This document shows, piece by piece, positions 1 to 8,018 of a stretch of 56,893 nucleotides of DNA. The stretch comes from a virus. Below the pieces are notes generated by a model. The model saw nothing but the letters and a program-made list of their open reading frames with translations. It did not search any database and was not told the origin of the DNA. The position numbers and the translations under genes were made by a program. The DNA lies in the IMG/VR virus record IMGVR_UViG_3300032287_003360, positions 1-56,893 of that record. One strand, 5' to 3'. The first letter of the stretch is position 1. Every line of letters begins with the position of its first letter.

Positions 1-123
1 CAATCAGCAGTATACCCTTCGAACCTGTTAATAGTAGAATTATAACGCATCATGCCAGCCGAAGGGCTGGCAGGGCGCTGCGCAGTTGTACCCAAAGGCG
101 GGGTCATAGACTGTTGAGTAGGA
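1..123. repeat. Terminal direct repeat, left copy (contig overlap)
   Basis: These 123 bases are identical to the last 123 bases of the window. The tail-fibre reading frame runs through them without a break from one end to the other, so this is most simply an assembly overlap of a circular or circularly permuted genome. A true packaged terminal repeat of this length cannot be excluded from sequence alone, but it would lie inside a coding gene, which is unusual. Confidence 0.93.
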
Positions 124-299
124 TCCACAGAAATGGCAAGTTCTTGAGCCGCACCAGCAGCAGAACTATCGCGACCGAGCACTTTACCAGCCGCCATCGT
201 TATATCATGATTATCATTCCAATTCGACGGCTGAATGCGCGTCGAATCGAGTCCGTCAACTTTTGCAGAATTGAACTTATGCTTAACCACAATTGTCAT
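1..299 (-). CDS. Tail fibre with S74 chaperone domain, 5' part (split by contig ends)
   Basis: This is the start of the tail-fibre gene whose remainder lies at the other end of the window. Joining 299..1 to 56770..55681 gives 462 residues. The ATG at 297-299 is preceded by AGGAG nine bases upstream. The first 64 residues begin MTIVVKHKF and precede the internal Met at 105-107 that looks like a start if the contig is treated as linear. The N-terminal part would attach the fibre to the virion; this is inference from position. It sits directly downstream of the small structural gene at 312-752. Confidence 0.88.
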   Translation of the reverse strand, partial: MTIVVKHKFNSAKVDGLDSTRIQPSNWNDNHDITMAAGKVLGRDSSAAGAAQELAISVDPTQQSMTPPLGTTAQRPASPSAGMMRYNSTINRFEGYTAD

Positions 300-311
300 G
301 AGATACGACTC

Positions 312-752
312 CTAGGTAACCGTAAAAATACCGTTGGTAGCGTCAAATGCGACAGTCAAAATTTCGCTAGGGGCAAGCGTAATTGCTGTACCATAATCCC
401 ACCATGCAATAACCGGGTTCCCTGCTGTCGTCGCATTGTAGAGAACCGCAAACTGAAACGGGCCAATTGAAATACCTGCCGTGCTGGCCGCAGTTATTAC
501 CGCATTTGAGCTCGAAACTCTGGCAACTCCAGCAGTTGTGGTGGCCGTAATTGCAGCCGTCGCTCCTCCGGCAGGGTAGCCGTTTGCCGTGCCGCTGGTC
601 GTGGAAGCGACTTCGGTCATATCGCCTTTGGCAGACATGTTGGTAGTTGGCTGAGTATTTGTAAGAAAGACCTTGAACGTGTTCGACGAAAAATTGTGCT
701 TACCGTCGATCAGGTCTTTTGTGAACTGGTTGAACTTATTGTAGACGGCCAT
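312..752 (-). CDS. Virion structural protein, probably tail or decoration
   Basis: 146 residues. The N-terminus (YNKFNQFTKDLIDGKHNF) followed by a 'KVFLTNTQPT' stretch is a layout I recognise from small phage structural proteins of unknown exact role, often found near tail genes. The middle is rich in Ala, Thr, Ser and Gly, as in beta-rich virion proteins. No signal peptide or membrane segment is seen. It lies between the adaptor-like protein at 797-1429 and the tail fibre, in one minus-strand run. A perfect copy of the 18-bp palindrome lies just upstream of it. The assignment to the virion is from family resemblance and context; the precise role is unknown. Confidence 0.7.
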   Translation of the reverse strand: MAVYNKFNQFTKDLIDGKHNFSSNTFKVFLTNTQPTTNMSAKGDMTEVASTTSGTANGYPAGGATAAITATTTAGVARVSSSNAVITAASTAGISIGPFQFAVLYNATTAGNPVIAWWDYGTAITLAPSEILTVAFDATNGIFTVT

Positions 753-767
753 TTGTTTCTCCTCAAG

Positions 768-796
768 TTACTTTCGAAGTTACTTTCGAAAGTAAC
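768..796. repeat. Perfect 18-bp palindrome with adjoining half site
   Basis: Bases 779-796 read GTTACTTTCGAAAGTAAC, a perfect palindrome and the best copy of the dispersed repeat of this genome. An additional left half (GTTACTTTCGA) begins at 768, eleven bases upstream. It lies in the short gap between the minus-strand genes at 797-1429 and 312-752, just ahead of the latter's ribosome-binding region. Confidence 0.9.
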
Positions 797-1429
797 CTAG
801 AACCCATTATAGCGACGACGGCGAGAAAACGTCTGCGGAAACCTCCAGCTCTGCGCACGATACACGTTTCCGTGAAGCGTTTCAACATATGCTCTCTGCA
901 CACCAGCTTGAAATTTTCTGGTGTGCAGAACAGACATCTGCGGCGAAGAATACGGTTTGGCAATCTGGCCCATCATCCGACCAAGTACGCCGTCCAAAAT
1001 CTCGATATTGTACTTGCTAAGAACCCAGTCCGGAAATACGGGGTATCCTTCAGCAGTCGTCGGATCTATGACAGTTTTTGCAACAGTCGCGATATAAGTA
1101 TCTGCTGTACTTGGTGCGTATTTGAGAACCAGCTTACCAGGCGTTGGCATATCGCCTTGCTGCTGAATGCTTTGTAGATTCTGCAAGTAAAGCAGCCTGA
1201 CGATCGAACCTCCCTCAGGAACAAGATCGTAAGTGTAGGCGCTCGGATTCTCAAGATACGATGAAGAAGTCGGTTGCACGGCTACCGAAATGTCTTCTGT
1301 CCAGCAGCTCGTCTGCTGAAAGAAATCGTTCATAATCGAAAAGAACTCAAGCTTGAGCACATTATCAAGCGCGCCTGGAAGCTCAATTCTGGCGTTATCC
1401 ATGAGCCGGTTGATGTCTACAGTAGCCAT
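797..1429 (-). CDS. Head-tail adaptor or tail structural protein
   Basis: 210 residues, beginning MATVDINRLMDNARIELPGA. The N-terminal helix-rich part, the central stretch on tyrosine-rich beta segments and a basic Arg-rich C-terminus (SRRRRYNGF) resemble proteins found downstream of capsid genes in podoviruses, where they serve at the head-tail junction or as tail components. It is 7 bases downstream of the 118-residue protein at 1437-1793, suggesting co-translation. No catalytic motif is visible. The function is inferred from order (capsid, small proteins, adaptors, fibre) and general family resemblance. Confidence 0.65.
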   Translation of the reverse strand: MATVDINRLMDNARIELPGALDNVLKLEFFSIMNDFFQQTSCWTEDISVAVQPTSSSYLENPSAYTYDLVPEGGSIVRLLYLQNLQSIQQQGDMPTPGKLVLKYAPSTADTYIATVAKTVIDPTTAEGYPVFPDWVLSKYNIEILDGVLGRMMGQIAKPYSSPQMSVLHTRKFQAGVQRAYVETLHGNVYRAQSWRFPQTFSRRRRYNGF

Positions 1430-1436
1430 CAGATCC

Positions 1437-1793
1437 TCATGACTGAATTGTCAGCATCTGCGACGTGAATTTGTTCAAAAACGTCACCGCGCGGGAGTCC
1501 TGAACATTCTCGTCGTCACGAAGTTGTGCCTGCCCGCAGATATAATAGACGAAAGCCACTCTATATTGCGGGTCAATCGAAACAGTTGCAGTAAGGCTGC
1601 CTGCGCTGAAGCTTGGAAGAGATGTCTGAAAAGACCCCTGGAAAAGGTCAGGACGAAGTCTGCGAGCTTCGAGGATGCCCATATTTAGCGCCTCGACAAG
1701 ATCCTCGGTAGGGTAACGGTATGCACCCGAATACGTATCCAAAAGCAACGTCCGAGCTCGATTGACATAATCTTGGACGGTATCAAGGGCCAT
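1437..1793 (-). CDS. Head-tail adaptor-like protein
   Basis: 118 residues, beginning MALDTVQDYVNRARTLLLDT. The pattern of an N-terminal helix, 'RYPTEDLVEALNMGILEARRLRPD', and a C-terminal 'DDENVQDSRAVTFLNKF' stretch is typical of small phage adaptor proteins located after the major capsid gene. It probably forms part of the connector ring beneath the portal. It follows a hairpin terminator and a copy of the 18-bp palindrome, so its transcription may be partly separate from that of the upstream capsid genes. No enzymatic motif is present. Confidence 0.65.
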   Translation of the reverse strand: MALDTVQDYVNRARTLLLDTYSGAYRYPTEDLVEALNMGILEARRLRPDLFQGSFQTSLPSFSAGSLTATVSIDPQYRVAFVYYICGQAQLRDDENVQDSRAVTFLNKFTSQMLTIQS

Positions 1794-1795
1794 CA

Positions 1796-1813
1796 GTTAC
1801 CTCGAAAAGTAAT
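1796..1813. repeat. 18-bp palindrome copy, intergenic
   Basis: GTTACCTCGAAAAGTAAT matches the dispersed repeat with one arm change (GTAAT for GTAAC). It lies directly upstream of the minus-strand gene starting at 1793. Confidence 0.75.
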
Positions 1814-1818
1814 AAGCC

Positions 1819-1839
1819 GGGGGAGGTTACCCCTCCCCC
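1819..1839 (-). terminator. Hairpin terminator downstream of decoration-like gene
   Basis: Read on the minus strand, GGGGGAGG and CCTCCCCC form an 8-bp stem with a 5-base loop, followed by the T-rich TTATTACTTTTC. It lies 20 bases beyond the stop codon of the gene at 1859-2290 and before the next gene. The tail is interrupted, so partial termination is likely. Confidence 0.6.
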
Positions 1840-1858
1840 GAGCAAGTTAGGCGACCTG

Positions 1859-2290
1859 TTAGGCGACCTGACCGACCGCGTAGATCGTGACGGCAGGAGT
1901 GGCAACGTTGGTAATCACAGCGCGGAACAGCCGAGTAGTGGTAATCGGCTGCGCAGCGGTACCAACAACCGAAAGCGTCACGCCCGCGCCCGCAGACAGT
2001 GCCACGGTGCCAGAGCTCGTATGTGAGTTCTGGATTGCCATATCGAAACCATAGCCGACCTGTGCGTCGGGAATGAGTGCGACAATGGCAGCGGCAGTTG
2101 CTGTGACAACAGTCTGAGCAGCGGTCTGACCCGAAAGAGTAAGAACGCCGCCGATCATCTGCGCGGCAGTGAGCGTCGGATTGGCAGTGGTAATCGTGCT
2201 AGCAACACGAGTACCGGCAACATCGGCCTTGTCAGCGATCGTGTTGATCGCGTCGCCAAGGCTAGTCTGGACAGTAGCAAAACGAGCCAT
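1859..2290 (-). CDS. Probable capsid decoration or fibre-like structural protein
   Basis: 143 residues, starting MARFATVQTSLGDAINTIAD. The protein is dominated by Ala, Thr, Val and Gly in alternating hydrophobic patterns, typical of beta-structured virion decoration proteins. It is the first gene after the major capsid protein and is flanked on both sides by hairpins, an arrangement that fits a protein needed in quantity. Its 3' end carries a tandem duplication of the 12-mer GTTAGGCGACCT (1846-1869) that duplicates the stop codon. No family is firmly recognised. Confidence 0.6.
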   Translation of the reverse strand: MARFATVQTSLGDAINTIADKADVAGTRVASTITTANPTLTAAQMIGGVLTLSGQTAAQTVVTATAAAIVALIPDAQVGYGFDMAIQNSHTSSGTVALSAGAGVTLSVVGTAAQPITTTRLFRAVITNVATPAVTIYAVGQVA

Positions 2291-2317
2291 GTATCTTGAT
2301 CCTCATAGAAAGGTTGA

Positions 2318-2337
2318 GGAGGGGCCAAAGCCCCTCC
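2318..2337 (-). terminator. Hairpin terminator after major capsid gene
   Basis: GGAGGGGC and GCCCCTCC form a perfect 8-bp stem around a 4-base loop, 9 bases past the capsid stop codon. On the minus strand the following bases are TCAACCTTTCT, only moderately T-rich; on the plus strand a better T-rich tail follows. It probably trims expression of the genes downstream of the capsid gene. Confidence 0.6.
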
Positions 2338-2346
2338 GTTTATTTG

Positions 2347-3348
2347 TTAGGCCCTGGTGATGACCGCCTGAGCCAAGGCGGTGCCGTCGACGACCTGGTA
2401 ACCGTAGACCTGAAGGCCACGGAGGATCTGACCGAAGACGAGTTCCGAACGCATGGTCTCAACCTTCGAAATCTGCGATGCGAAGGTAAGACCGTGGGCG
2501 TGCCCGGCATAGATCGCAAACTCACCAGCAGCCAGGCCACCGGCAACACCGGCAGGCAGGAGGTTGGACGAGTAGATGGTAAAGCGATCGATCATACCGA
2601 TGCGGCCATTACGCAGCGGCGAGATGTTGTCACCAGTCAGGTAAGCCTGGCGCAAATCCGAGAACTTCAGATAAGCGCAAGCCCAGACCGGAATGACAAG
2701 CCAACGGCCATCTTCCGGTATGTTCTGTTCATCGAGCACCTGACCAAGACGCAGAATCAAGTCGAGAATTTCGACCTGACCAGCCGACGGAGAACGAGAA
2801 ACAGTGGCGAGCGGAGTACCCGAAGCGCCAAGGTTGACCGACTGCGTGATGCGGCCCGCCGTGGTTCCGCGATTGCGGACGTTCATGGCGCCGAGAATGC
2901 CACCGAGGACATCGGTATCGACCTGAATTTTGAGCTGCTGAGCAGCGTCATCAGACCAAATCGACAGGGCATTCAGATCGGACTGAATGTCCATGACATC
3001 GTCGAGGATCGTGTTGAAGTACTTACCGTTGCCGATGTACAACGTCAGGGAAGAACCTTCGGGACGCTCAAGCTGGAGCGTACCGTCAGCACGATAGTCG
3101 CGGATAGTAATGGTCGGCTTCGTGCGAATACGCACACGATCGCCCTGATTGCGGATCTCACCCTCATAATCGGTGTTGGAGATCGCAGACAGAACCGTCG
3201 AGGAGTAGAACTTCTCGACGAGCTTACCCGACCAGATTTCAGGGATGAAACCATTGGCCGCGAAAGCGTTACCAGCGCCGCCGCTCGGGTATACCGACGG
3301 AGTCGACACGCCGGTAGCTACGGGAAAACTTGAAGTCGGAATTGGCAT
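2347..3348 (-). CDS. Major capsid protein
   Basis: 333 residues, starting MPIPTSSFPVATGVSTPS. The sequence has features of HK97-fold coat proteins of podoviruses: an N-terminal arm followed by 'FIPEIWSGKLVEKFYSSTVL', a central segment 'GNGKYFNTILDDVMDIQSDLN' and a C-terminal 'YGYQVVDGTALAQAVITRA'. It forms the icosahedral shell. It directly follows the scaffold gene at 3375-4460 with a 26-base gap carrying AAGGAA as ribosome-binding site, and a terminator hairpin follows it. The assignment rests on resemblance, size and the scaffold-capsid order. Confidence 0.85.
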   Translation of the reverse strand: MPIPTSSFPVATGVSTPSVYPSGGAGNAFAANGFIPEIWSGKLVEKFYSSTVLSAISNTDYEGEIRNQGDRVRIRTKPTITIRDYRADGTLQLERPEGSSLTLYIGNGKYFNTILDDVMDIQSDLNALSIWSDDAAQQLKIQVDTDVLGGILGAMNVRNRGTTAGRITQSVNLGASGTPLATVSRSPSAGQVEILDLILRLGQVLDEQNIPEDGRWLVIPVWACAYLKFSDLRQAYLTGDNISPLRNGRIGMIDRFTIYSSNLLPAGVAGGLAAGEFAIYAGHAHGLTFASQISKVETMRSELVFGQILRGLQVYGYQVVDGTALAQAVITRA

Positions 3349-3374
3349 TTTAGAGGTTCCTTAGAAATGAGTTG

Positions 3375-4460
3375 TCAACGGATGCGCCCCTCACGCTGTG
3401 CTTCGAAGATCTGCGCTTCGAGTTTCGACTTTTCTGCATCTTTGCCCCGGAAACGCCCGGCGGCAGCATCAGCATAAAAGGCAGCGATTTGTGCGCGTGT
3501 GAAGACTGGCTTCTCAGCGGGAGCGCTTGCGCTTGCCGCAGTCTTGGCTCTGCCCGGTGCCGCCAGGTTCTGGAGCGGGACTTTAGGAACCCTGCTGGTT
3601 CCTACTTCCGGCTCCCGCTTGGCGGGTGACGTGGCAGCCTCTTCAGCGAGGAAGCCGTTGAAGAAGGCCAATACGCGGGAGACATTGCCTTGCGCGTATG
3701 CTGCCTTCAGCATTTCATGACGAATAGCACCAGAAAATGGATCTGGCAACCGTAACCAGTCAAGAAATTCTTCATTATTGTTCAATTCCCGCCAGGCGGG
3801 CAGTTTTTCATCGAGCGTATCGAGGAGTTTCTGCTGCGAATCCTGCTGAACAACGCTGTTGACACCAGTCAGACGGCGTTCAAGATCGGCAATTTTGGCT
3901 TCGTATGCTTTGATAACCGGAGCAAGCTCCTCTTTGGCTTTCTTGCCAACTACCTTGAGGAAGTCCTCGCCATAATCGCGAACTTCATCATCGGTGACCA
4001 GCCGTTCGACCTGAAGCTCAGGAACATTGGTCTGCTGGGGTGCGGTCTGCATTGTAGCGATGACATTCTGGAGCCCCTGAATTTGCTCCGCCATCTCACG
4101 GATCTGTTCCTGCGAACGCATATAGCGCCCGTTAACAGAGTTGTACTTGTGCTCCCAGGACTCGGCATCGGGTTTCTTCGACCGAGTTTCAGAGCGGCGC
4201 TCTTGCTGAGTTTCCTGCTGAGCTTCATGCTGAGCTTCTTGTTGAGCTTCCTGCTGAGCTTCCTGCTGAGCTTCCTGCTGAGCTTCCTGCTCAGCCGAAG
4301 TTTGATCGTCATTCTGAAGTTCTTCTCCGTTACCCTTCGGAGTAACTTCAGAGTTTTCTCCCCTGAGCGAATTGACGATTTGCTCGGAACGAGCTGCTGC
4401 GGCACGGACGGCGGCAGGCAACTTGATGTTCGGATCGTCCTGGAGGGTCTGTTCCTTCAC
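3375..4460 (-). CDS. Capsid assembly scaffolding protein
   Basis: 361 residues from a GTG at 4458-4460 that overlaps the stop of the preceding gene. The product is highly charged and mostly helical. An N-terminal low-complexity block of QEAQ tetrapeptides (about residues 58-88) precedes long coiled-coil stretches, followed by a C-terminal basic helix typical of scaffold-coat contacts. Scaffolds guide coat assembly and then leave the procapsid. Immediate position before the major capsid gene supports the role. One copy of the 18-bp palindrome is embedded in the gene and encodes VTPKGN. Confidence 0.8.
   Translation of the reverse strand: MKEQTLQDDPNIKLPAAVRAAAARSEQIVNSLRGENSEVTPKGNGEELQNDDQTSAEQEAQQEAQQEAQQEAQQEAQHEAQQETQQERRSETRSKKPDAESWEHKYNSVNGRYMRSQEQIREMAEQIQGLQNVIATMQTAPQQTNVPELQVERLVTDDEVRDYGEDFLKVVGKKAKEELAPVIKAYEAKIADLERRLTGVNSVVQQDSQQKLLDTLDEKLPAWRELNNNEEFLDWLRLPDPFSGAIRHEMLKAAYAQGNVSRVLAFFNGFLAEEAATSPAKREPEVGTSRVPKVPLQNLAAPGRAKTAASASAPAEKPVFTRAQIAAFYADAAAGRFRGKDAEKSKLEAQIFEAQREGRIR
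4203..4290. repeat. Tandem 12-bp repeat encoding QEAQ in the scaffold gene
   Basis: About seven imperfect copies of a 12-bp unit, each encoding QEAQ on the minus strand. Such runs expand and shrink by slippage and make a flexible or coiled linker. Confidence 0.8.
4330..4347. repeat. 18-bp palindrome copy inside the scaffold gene
   Basis: GTTACCCTTCGGAGTAAC. Both arms are perfect with an 8-base centre. On the minus strand it is read in frame as VTPKGN. It is the only clear copy in the portal-to-capsid block. Confidence 0.85.
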
Positions 4461-4699
4461 TTACTTTTTCCTTCGATTTTGTCCGCGCTCGCTATGCAAC
4501 TGGCCAGGAGGTTATAGAGGTGCGCAGCAGACTGGGCACGTCCTTGGGCTACTGGTAGTGTTTCGAGGGGGGACTGGATGCAGTTATCACGATACGTGTC
4601 GGTATAGATGCGAAGAGCCCCCAAGAACCGTTTCCAGTTCTCAGGGGATGTCCGTGCCAGCCCAGCCGAAGCCAGGATCAGATCGCGGTCAGGACTCAC
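4457..4699 (-). CDS. Small late-arm protein of unknown function
   Basis: 80 residues from a GTG at 4697-4699, read as MSPDRDLILASAGLART. The start overlaps the stop of the 56-residue gene upstream by four bases (GTGA), and its own stop overlaps the scaffold start in the same way, so the three are translationally coupled. The protein is helical with no recognisable motif. Genes of this size between portal and scaffold are common in podoviruses. Confidence 0.65.
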   Translation of the reverse strand: MSPDRDLILASAGLARTSPENWKRFLGALRIYTDTYRDNCIQSPLETLPVAQGRAQSAAHLYNLLASCIASADKIEGKSK

Positions 4700-4866
4700 T
4701 TTTTACCCTGACCGAAAAGACCAAGAGGCTTGGAGTTCAACCCCTTGCCTCCTTTGGCCATCTGGAGAAAGTTCTGCGTGCCGGGCTTGGTAGAGCCCTT
4801 AGCGCCCTTCTTGTAGTCAGTGCGCTGCGAAGAATCCGAACCGGCACCATCTTTCTTGCTTGGCAT
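4696..4866 (-). CDS. Small basic late-arm protein
   Basis: 56 residues from an ATG at 4864-4866 with AGGAG upstream. The protein is rich in Lys, Gly and Ser (begins MPSKKDGAGSDSSQRTDYKK, ends LGLFGQGKK) and lacks hydrophobic segments. It is one of several small basic proteins between portal and scaffold, along with those at 5284-5625 and 5635-5904. They may bind DNA or be minor virion proteins; this is inference from composition and place. Confidence 0.6.
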   Translation of the reverse strand: MPSKKDGAGSDSSQRTDYKKGAKGSTKPGTQNFLQMAKGGKGLNSKPLGLFGQGKK

Positions 4867-4878
4867 AACAGGCTCCTA

Positions 4879-5250
4879 TTACGCGCTGTAAAGGCTGTCC
4901 CAGGTACCTGCGACCATGCACACGAACATGCAGCTCCTCTGCGCGGCAACGCCGCCAGAAAACGCCGCGTTGACTGCGCCGTTGTTAATGGCTTCGCCGG
5001 TAGCCGGGTACACCGCCAGAGCGCTTGCGCCTTTGTTGAACACAACAATACGCGCGCCAACAGTCGCCGCCGGAAGGCGAACACCGGTAGACGCGGCGAC
5101 CGTGGTCACACGCTGGAAAGTTGTGTAGTCCAGTGCCAGCGCGGTACCCTGAGTCGAACCGGCGGCGGTCAGGCCAGTAACGGTCGACGAAAGGTCAAAG
5201 ACTGCGTTGGGGATATCACTGGGATCGAGAAAGCTTTTACGAACCGACAT
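4879..5250 (-). CDS. Probable structural protein
   Basis: 123 residues beginning MSVRKSFLDPSDIPNAVFDL. The body is Ala, Thr, Val and Gly rich with repeated beta-like stretches and a C-terminal 'MFVCMVAGTWDSLYSA'. I know this layout from small phage virion proteins, possibly decoration proteins, but no role is proven. It is co-directional with and tightly packed among the late genes. Confidence 0.6.
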   Translation of the reverse strand: MSVRKSFLDPSDIPNAVFDLSSTVTGLTAAGSTQGTALALDYTTFQRVTTVAASTGVRLPAATVGARIVVFNKGASALAVYPATGEAINNGAVNAAFSGGVAAQRSCMFVCMVAGTWDSLYSA

Positions 5251-5283
5251 TGGCTTTTACCTCACGAAGAAATCGAGTTGAAA

Positions 5284-5625
5284 TTAGATGGGCTTGGCGT
5301 TCGCAGCAGGCGAAAAACCAGCCATGTGGCCCTTGCCGCCGGAAACCTTGAAAGAATTGTCGCTGCCCGAACCAGGACCAACAGACACCTTGCCAGGCTG
5401 AGAAGCGCTGGCACCCCGCTGCTTACCCATGACACCGGTCCTGCCGCCCTTGGCCGCACCTTTGTCAGTCGGAGCAAGGCTCGGGCGGTTAGACATGCCA
5501 GGTACCTGCGGAGCTGCGTCGGATTTGCCGAACATCTTGGTCGATCCGCCCTTGGCACCGATACCGGCGCTTTCGGATTTCACTTTGGATTTGCCCGAAG
5601 GCATCGAGTTTTTGGTCTTCACCAT
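5284..5625 (-). CDS. Gly/Lys/Ser-rich small late protein
   Basis: 113 residues beginning MVKTKNSMPSGKSKVKSESA. The protein is low in complexity and strongly basic, with many Gly, Lys and Ser residues and no hydrophobic core. This suggests an intrinsically disordered virion or nucleic-acid-binding protein. It belongs to the cluster of small basic genes downstream of the portal. No enzymatic motif is present. Confidence 0.55.
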   Translation of the reverse strand: MVKTKNSMPSGKSKVKSESAGIGAKGGSTKMFGKSDAAPQVPGMSNRPSLAPTDKGAAKGGRTGVMGKQRGASASQPGKVSVGPGSGSDNSFKVSGGKGHMAGFSPAANAKPI

Positions 5626-5634
5626 GGTTTTACC

Positions 5635-5904
5635 TCAGTATTTCTTGCAGGAGAGTTGTTTGCCCTTACCACTTACCATGGTTTGGGCGTTTCCGTCCTC
5701 CTGAAACTTGGGGAGGTAGGAACTTGCTTTTTTGCCAGAGGACGAGGAACCACCCACGGCTTCCTTCATAGCCCTCGACGGCTTGTATGGCTTCGGTTTC
5801 GGGATGTAACTCTTGCGCGGTTTCTTCATGCCAAGGTTCATCCCAGGTCCTTTAACCTGCCTGACGGCGGACTTCATACCTCTGGATTTTGTGAAATCTT
5901 TCAT
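5635..5904 (-). CDS. Small basic late protein
   Basis: 89 residues from the ATG at 5902-5904, which overlaps the last base of the portal stop codon (TGATG), so it is translationally coupled to the portal. It begins MKDFTKSRGMKSAVRQVKG and is rich in Lys, Pro and Ser, ending GKGKQLSCKKY. It is likely disordered. Function unknown. Confidence 0.6.
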   Translation of the reverse strand: MKDFTKSRGMKSAVRQVKGPGMNLGMKKPRKSYIPKPKPYKPSRAMKEAVGGSSSSGKKASSYLPKFQEDGNAQTMVSGKGKQLSCKKY

Positions 5905-8018
5905 CACGAACCCCCTGAAATATTAGTACGCGGCCCCATGTCGCCGGAAGCACCAGTGCCCTGCTGCCCACCCTGCGCCAGTGCAGCCTGCTCGCCCAGA
6001 CCCGAGTGGCCAGGAATACCCTGCTGCTCAGCCTGTATAGCAGCCATCTTCTGCATGCCGTCAAGCTCATCATCAGATGGTACGATCTGCTCGCCTGGCA
6101 AGCCGATCGTCTGTGCAACGTTGCGAAGAATAGCCGCGCGACCCTTGGGACCAACGATCTGCGCATCGATCGGGTTGGCCGTGATCTGAAGAAACTCAAG
6201 CTGACGAGCACGTTGGGTTTCTTTCTGCACCGCGACAGACACACCCAGAACGCGGACTTTCTCCTCACCAGTCAGCATGCCCGACTGATCAGTGAGCATG
6301 ACCATGTCGTAGAGCGCACTTAGAAGCGGATCAAGAACATCACGATCGATGTTCGCCGCAACTGTCTGGAGGATCTTGGACGCATTGCCCATGAGCATTG
6401 CAAGCCCTGAAGCCGTGCGCCCTGCGCCGCCTGTAGCTCCAGACCCAGCAAGATATTTCGGTATGGCCGAGAGCTCATCGGCCATATCCACAAAACGCTG
6501 GTAAACCCCCAGCAGTTCCTGCGCGTTCGAGTTCGGCTGGAAGAAACTCACCGGAGGGGCACTGTTGTTACCCATCGGATCGCTCTGGACGTGCCAGCGC
6601 TTCCATGGATAAAGCTGCTCGCCATCTTCGTCGTTGGAAATCCGATCATCGTTCACAACGACCTGCGGACCTGAAGATATGCTCAGGTTGTTGATCAGCG
6701 CGCGAAGCGTAGCGTTGCTCGCCTCCTGCACGTCGTTGAGAATGTCGGGAAGCCCGTTACCGACAGGGGTGCCTGGTACCTTCTCAAAGCTGGTGATGTA
6801 GTAGGGGTGCCGTTTCCTCGGCGAAGGCGCCATCTGAACCTTGATGACATAGTTGCCAACCAGCCATGCCTGCACAAAGTAGTCCCGCAGCGGGTCCGCA
6901 ATCAGATCTTCTTCCAGGCCATAATCAAGCAACATCTGGCCCTGAATATTGCCTGTGTACTCAAGGCAGTTGATCATCCCCGACTGGTTAAGGCTCGGGT
7001 TTTCGCGGGACTCCTGTACGGCGCGCTCATTGTCAGTTGAATCCCAATTGTCAGCCAGACCTCCCTGGCCATACAAGCGTAGCACTTCGCGCAGGGCTTC
7101 CTGATTGTAGCCCGGCAAATCGAGCAGGTCATTGAGATCGGCCCTCGTAAGCCTCGTGCGCTCGATTATGGCCGCATCTTCAATGTCGCTGACGCCGGGT
7201 GTCCACCAAATATCGAACGGTGAAATGCGCATCCAGGTGAGACGCGGCATCTGCTTGACGACCGCTTCGTTGCTTTCCCAGATAACCGTCGGAACAATCC
7301 TGACAACAGGCCCTTTGATGCACGCAAAGGGAAACAGAGGAAGATCAGAGATAAACTCAGCCAGCGCTTTATAGAAGCCACCCTGTTTGAGAAGCTCGTC
7401 AAGCTTATCCTCAGCGACGCGCGCCTGATACCCGACTTTCTTCTTGGCAGCCTGGCGGGCAGCCTCAACAAGCTGCTGAGTACGATCGCGAATAGCATCG
7501 ATGTCAGGAGGCTGACCAGCACCAGCGAGCCCGGCAATCTCCGAAGTCACCAGCTCGTTGATCGATTTCATGATGTCTTCAGGAATTTTCGGATCGTCAG
7601 CAGGATCGAGTCCCCATGGGCGATCCGGGGAGAGATACACGTCCCGCAAAAGCGAGCTTGCTCCCCGGCATTTCATCGCGACGACACGGGCATAGATTTC
7701 CGAACCGCCAAACTGCTTGATCTCGGTTAGCTTGGCTGCGTCATATTGTCCATTGAAGACCCGCAATGCATTGAGGAGCCGATCTGACCAACCTGAGTAC
7801 GTATTGGACCGATGGCGCTTCATCTGATCAAACTCTCTGCGGATGTACCCCGCAAGGTTTGTCATCACTTCAGATGAAGAATTTGCTGCATCCTTGGCAG
7901 CAGCCATCTCTTCGTCACGCGCCTTGAGGGCAGCGTCAAGCTCGTTAGGACCGACAACGCGCAAGACTGCGCCCAATGCTTGTGCCATGAAAATAAAATC
8001 CCGGCTCTCGACGATCAC
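5904..8018 (-). CDS. Portal (head-tail connecting) protein
   Basis: 704 residues if read from the GTG at 8016-8018, or 694 from the ATG at 7986-7988 (MAQALGAVLRVVGPNELD). The ribosome-binding site is weak at both, so the start is uncertain. The size and motifs such as 'SYSGWSDRLLNALRVFNGQY'-like N-terminal sequence, 'MRISPFDIWWTPGVSDIEDA' and 'GGAGRTASGLAMLMGNASKI' are those of podovirus portal proteins. Twelve copies form the DNA channel at one vertex and contact the terminase and tail. It opens the minus-strand late arm, divergent from the terminase genes 60 bases away. Confidence 0.88.
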   Translation of the reverse strand: MIVESRDFIFMAQALGAVLRVVGPNELDAALKARDEEMAAAKDAANSSSEVMTNLAGYIRREFDQMKRHRSNTYSGWSDRLLNALRVFNGQYDAAKLTEIKQFGGSEIYARVVAMKCRGASSLLRDVYLSPDRPWGLDPADDPKIPEDIMKSINELVTSEIAGLAGAGQPPDIDAIRDRTQQLVEAARQAAKKKVGYQARVAEDKLDELLKQGGFYKALAEFISDLPLFPFACIKGPVVRIVPTVIWESNEAVVKQMPRLTWMRISPFDIWWTPGVSDIEDAAIIERTRLTRADLNDLLDLPGYNQEALREVLRLYGQGGLADNWDSTDNERAVQESRENPSLNQSGMINCLEYTGNIQGQMLLDYGLEEDLIADPLRDYFVQAWLVGNYVIKVQMAPSPRKRHPYYITSFEKVPGTPVGNGLPDILNDVQEASNATLRALINNLSISSGPQVVVNDDRISNDEDGEQLYPWKRWHVQSDPMGNNSAPPVSFFQPNSNAQELLGVYQRFVDMADELSAIPKYLAGSGATGGAGRTASGLAMLMGNASKILQTVAANIDRDVLDPLLSALYDMVMLTDQSGMLTGEEKVRVLGVSVAVQKETQRARQLEFLQITANPIDAQIVGPKGRAAILRNVAQTIGLPGEQIVPSDDELDGMQKMAAIQAEQQGIPGHSGLGEQAALAQGGQQGTGASGDMGPRTNISGGS

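Noticed and set aside
1-123. Phage attachment site or packaged terminal repeat
   Set aside because: The repeat lies within the fibre coding sequence, its frame is continuous, there is no integrase, and 123 bases is a typical assembly overlap length.
2296-3333. A 345-codon plus-strand frame
   Set aside because: It is the mirror of the major capsid gene; no ribosome-binding site and no protein-like pattern.
4372-6189. A 605-codon plus-strand frame
   Set aside because: It is antisense to scaffold, several coupled small genes and the portal end, all with ribosome-binding sites and recognisable products; its own sequence is Arg/Cys/Ser-rich shadow text.
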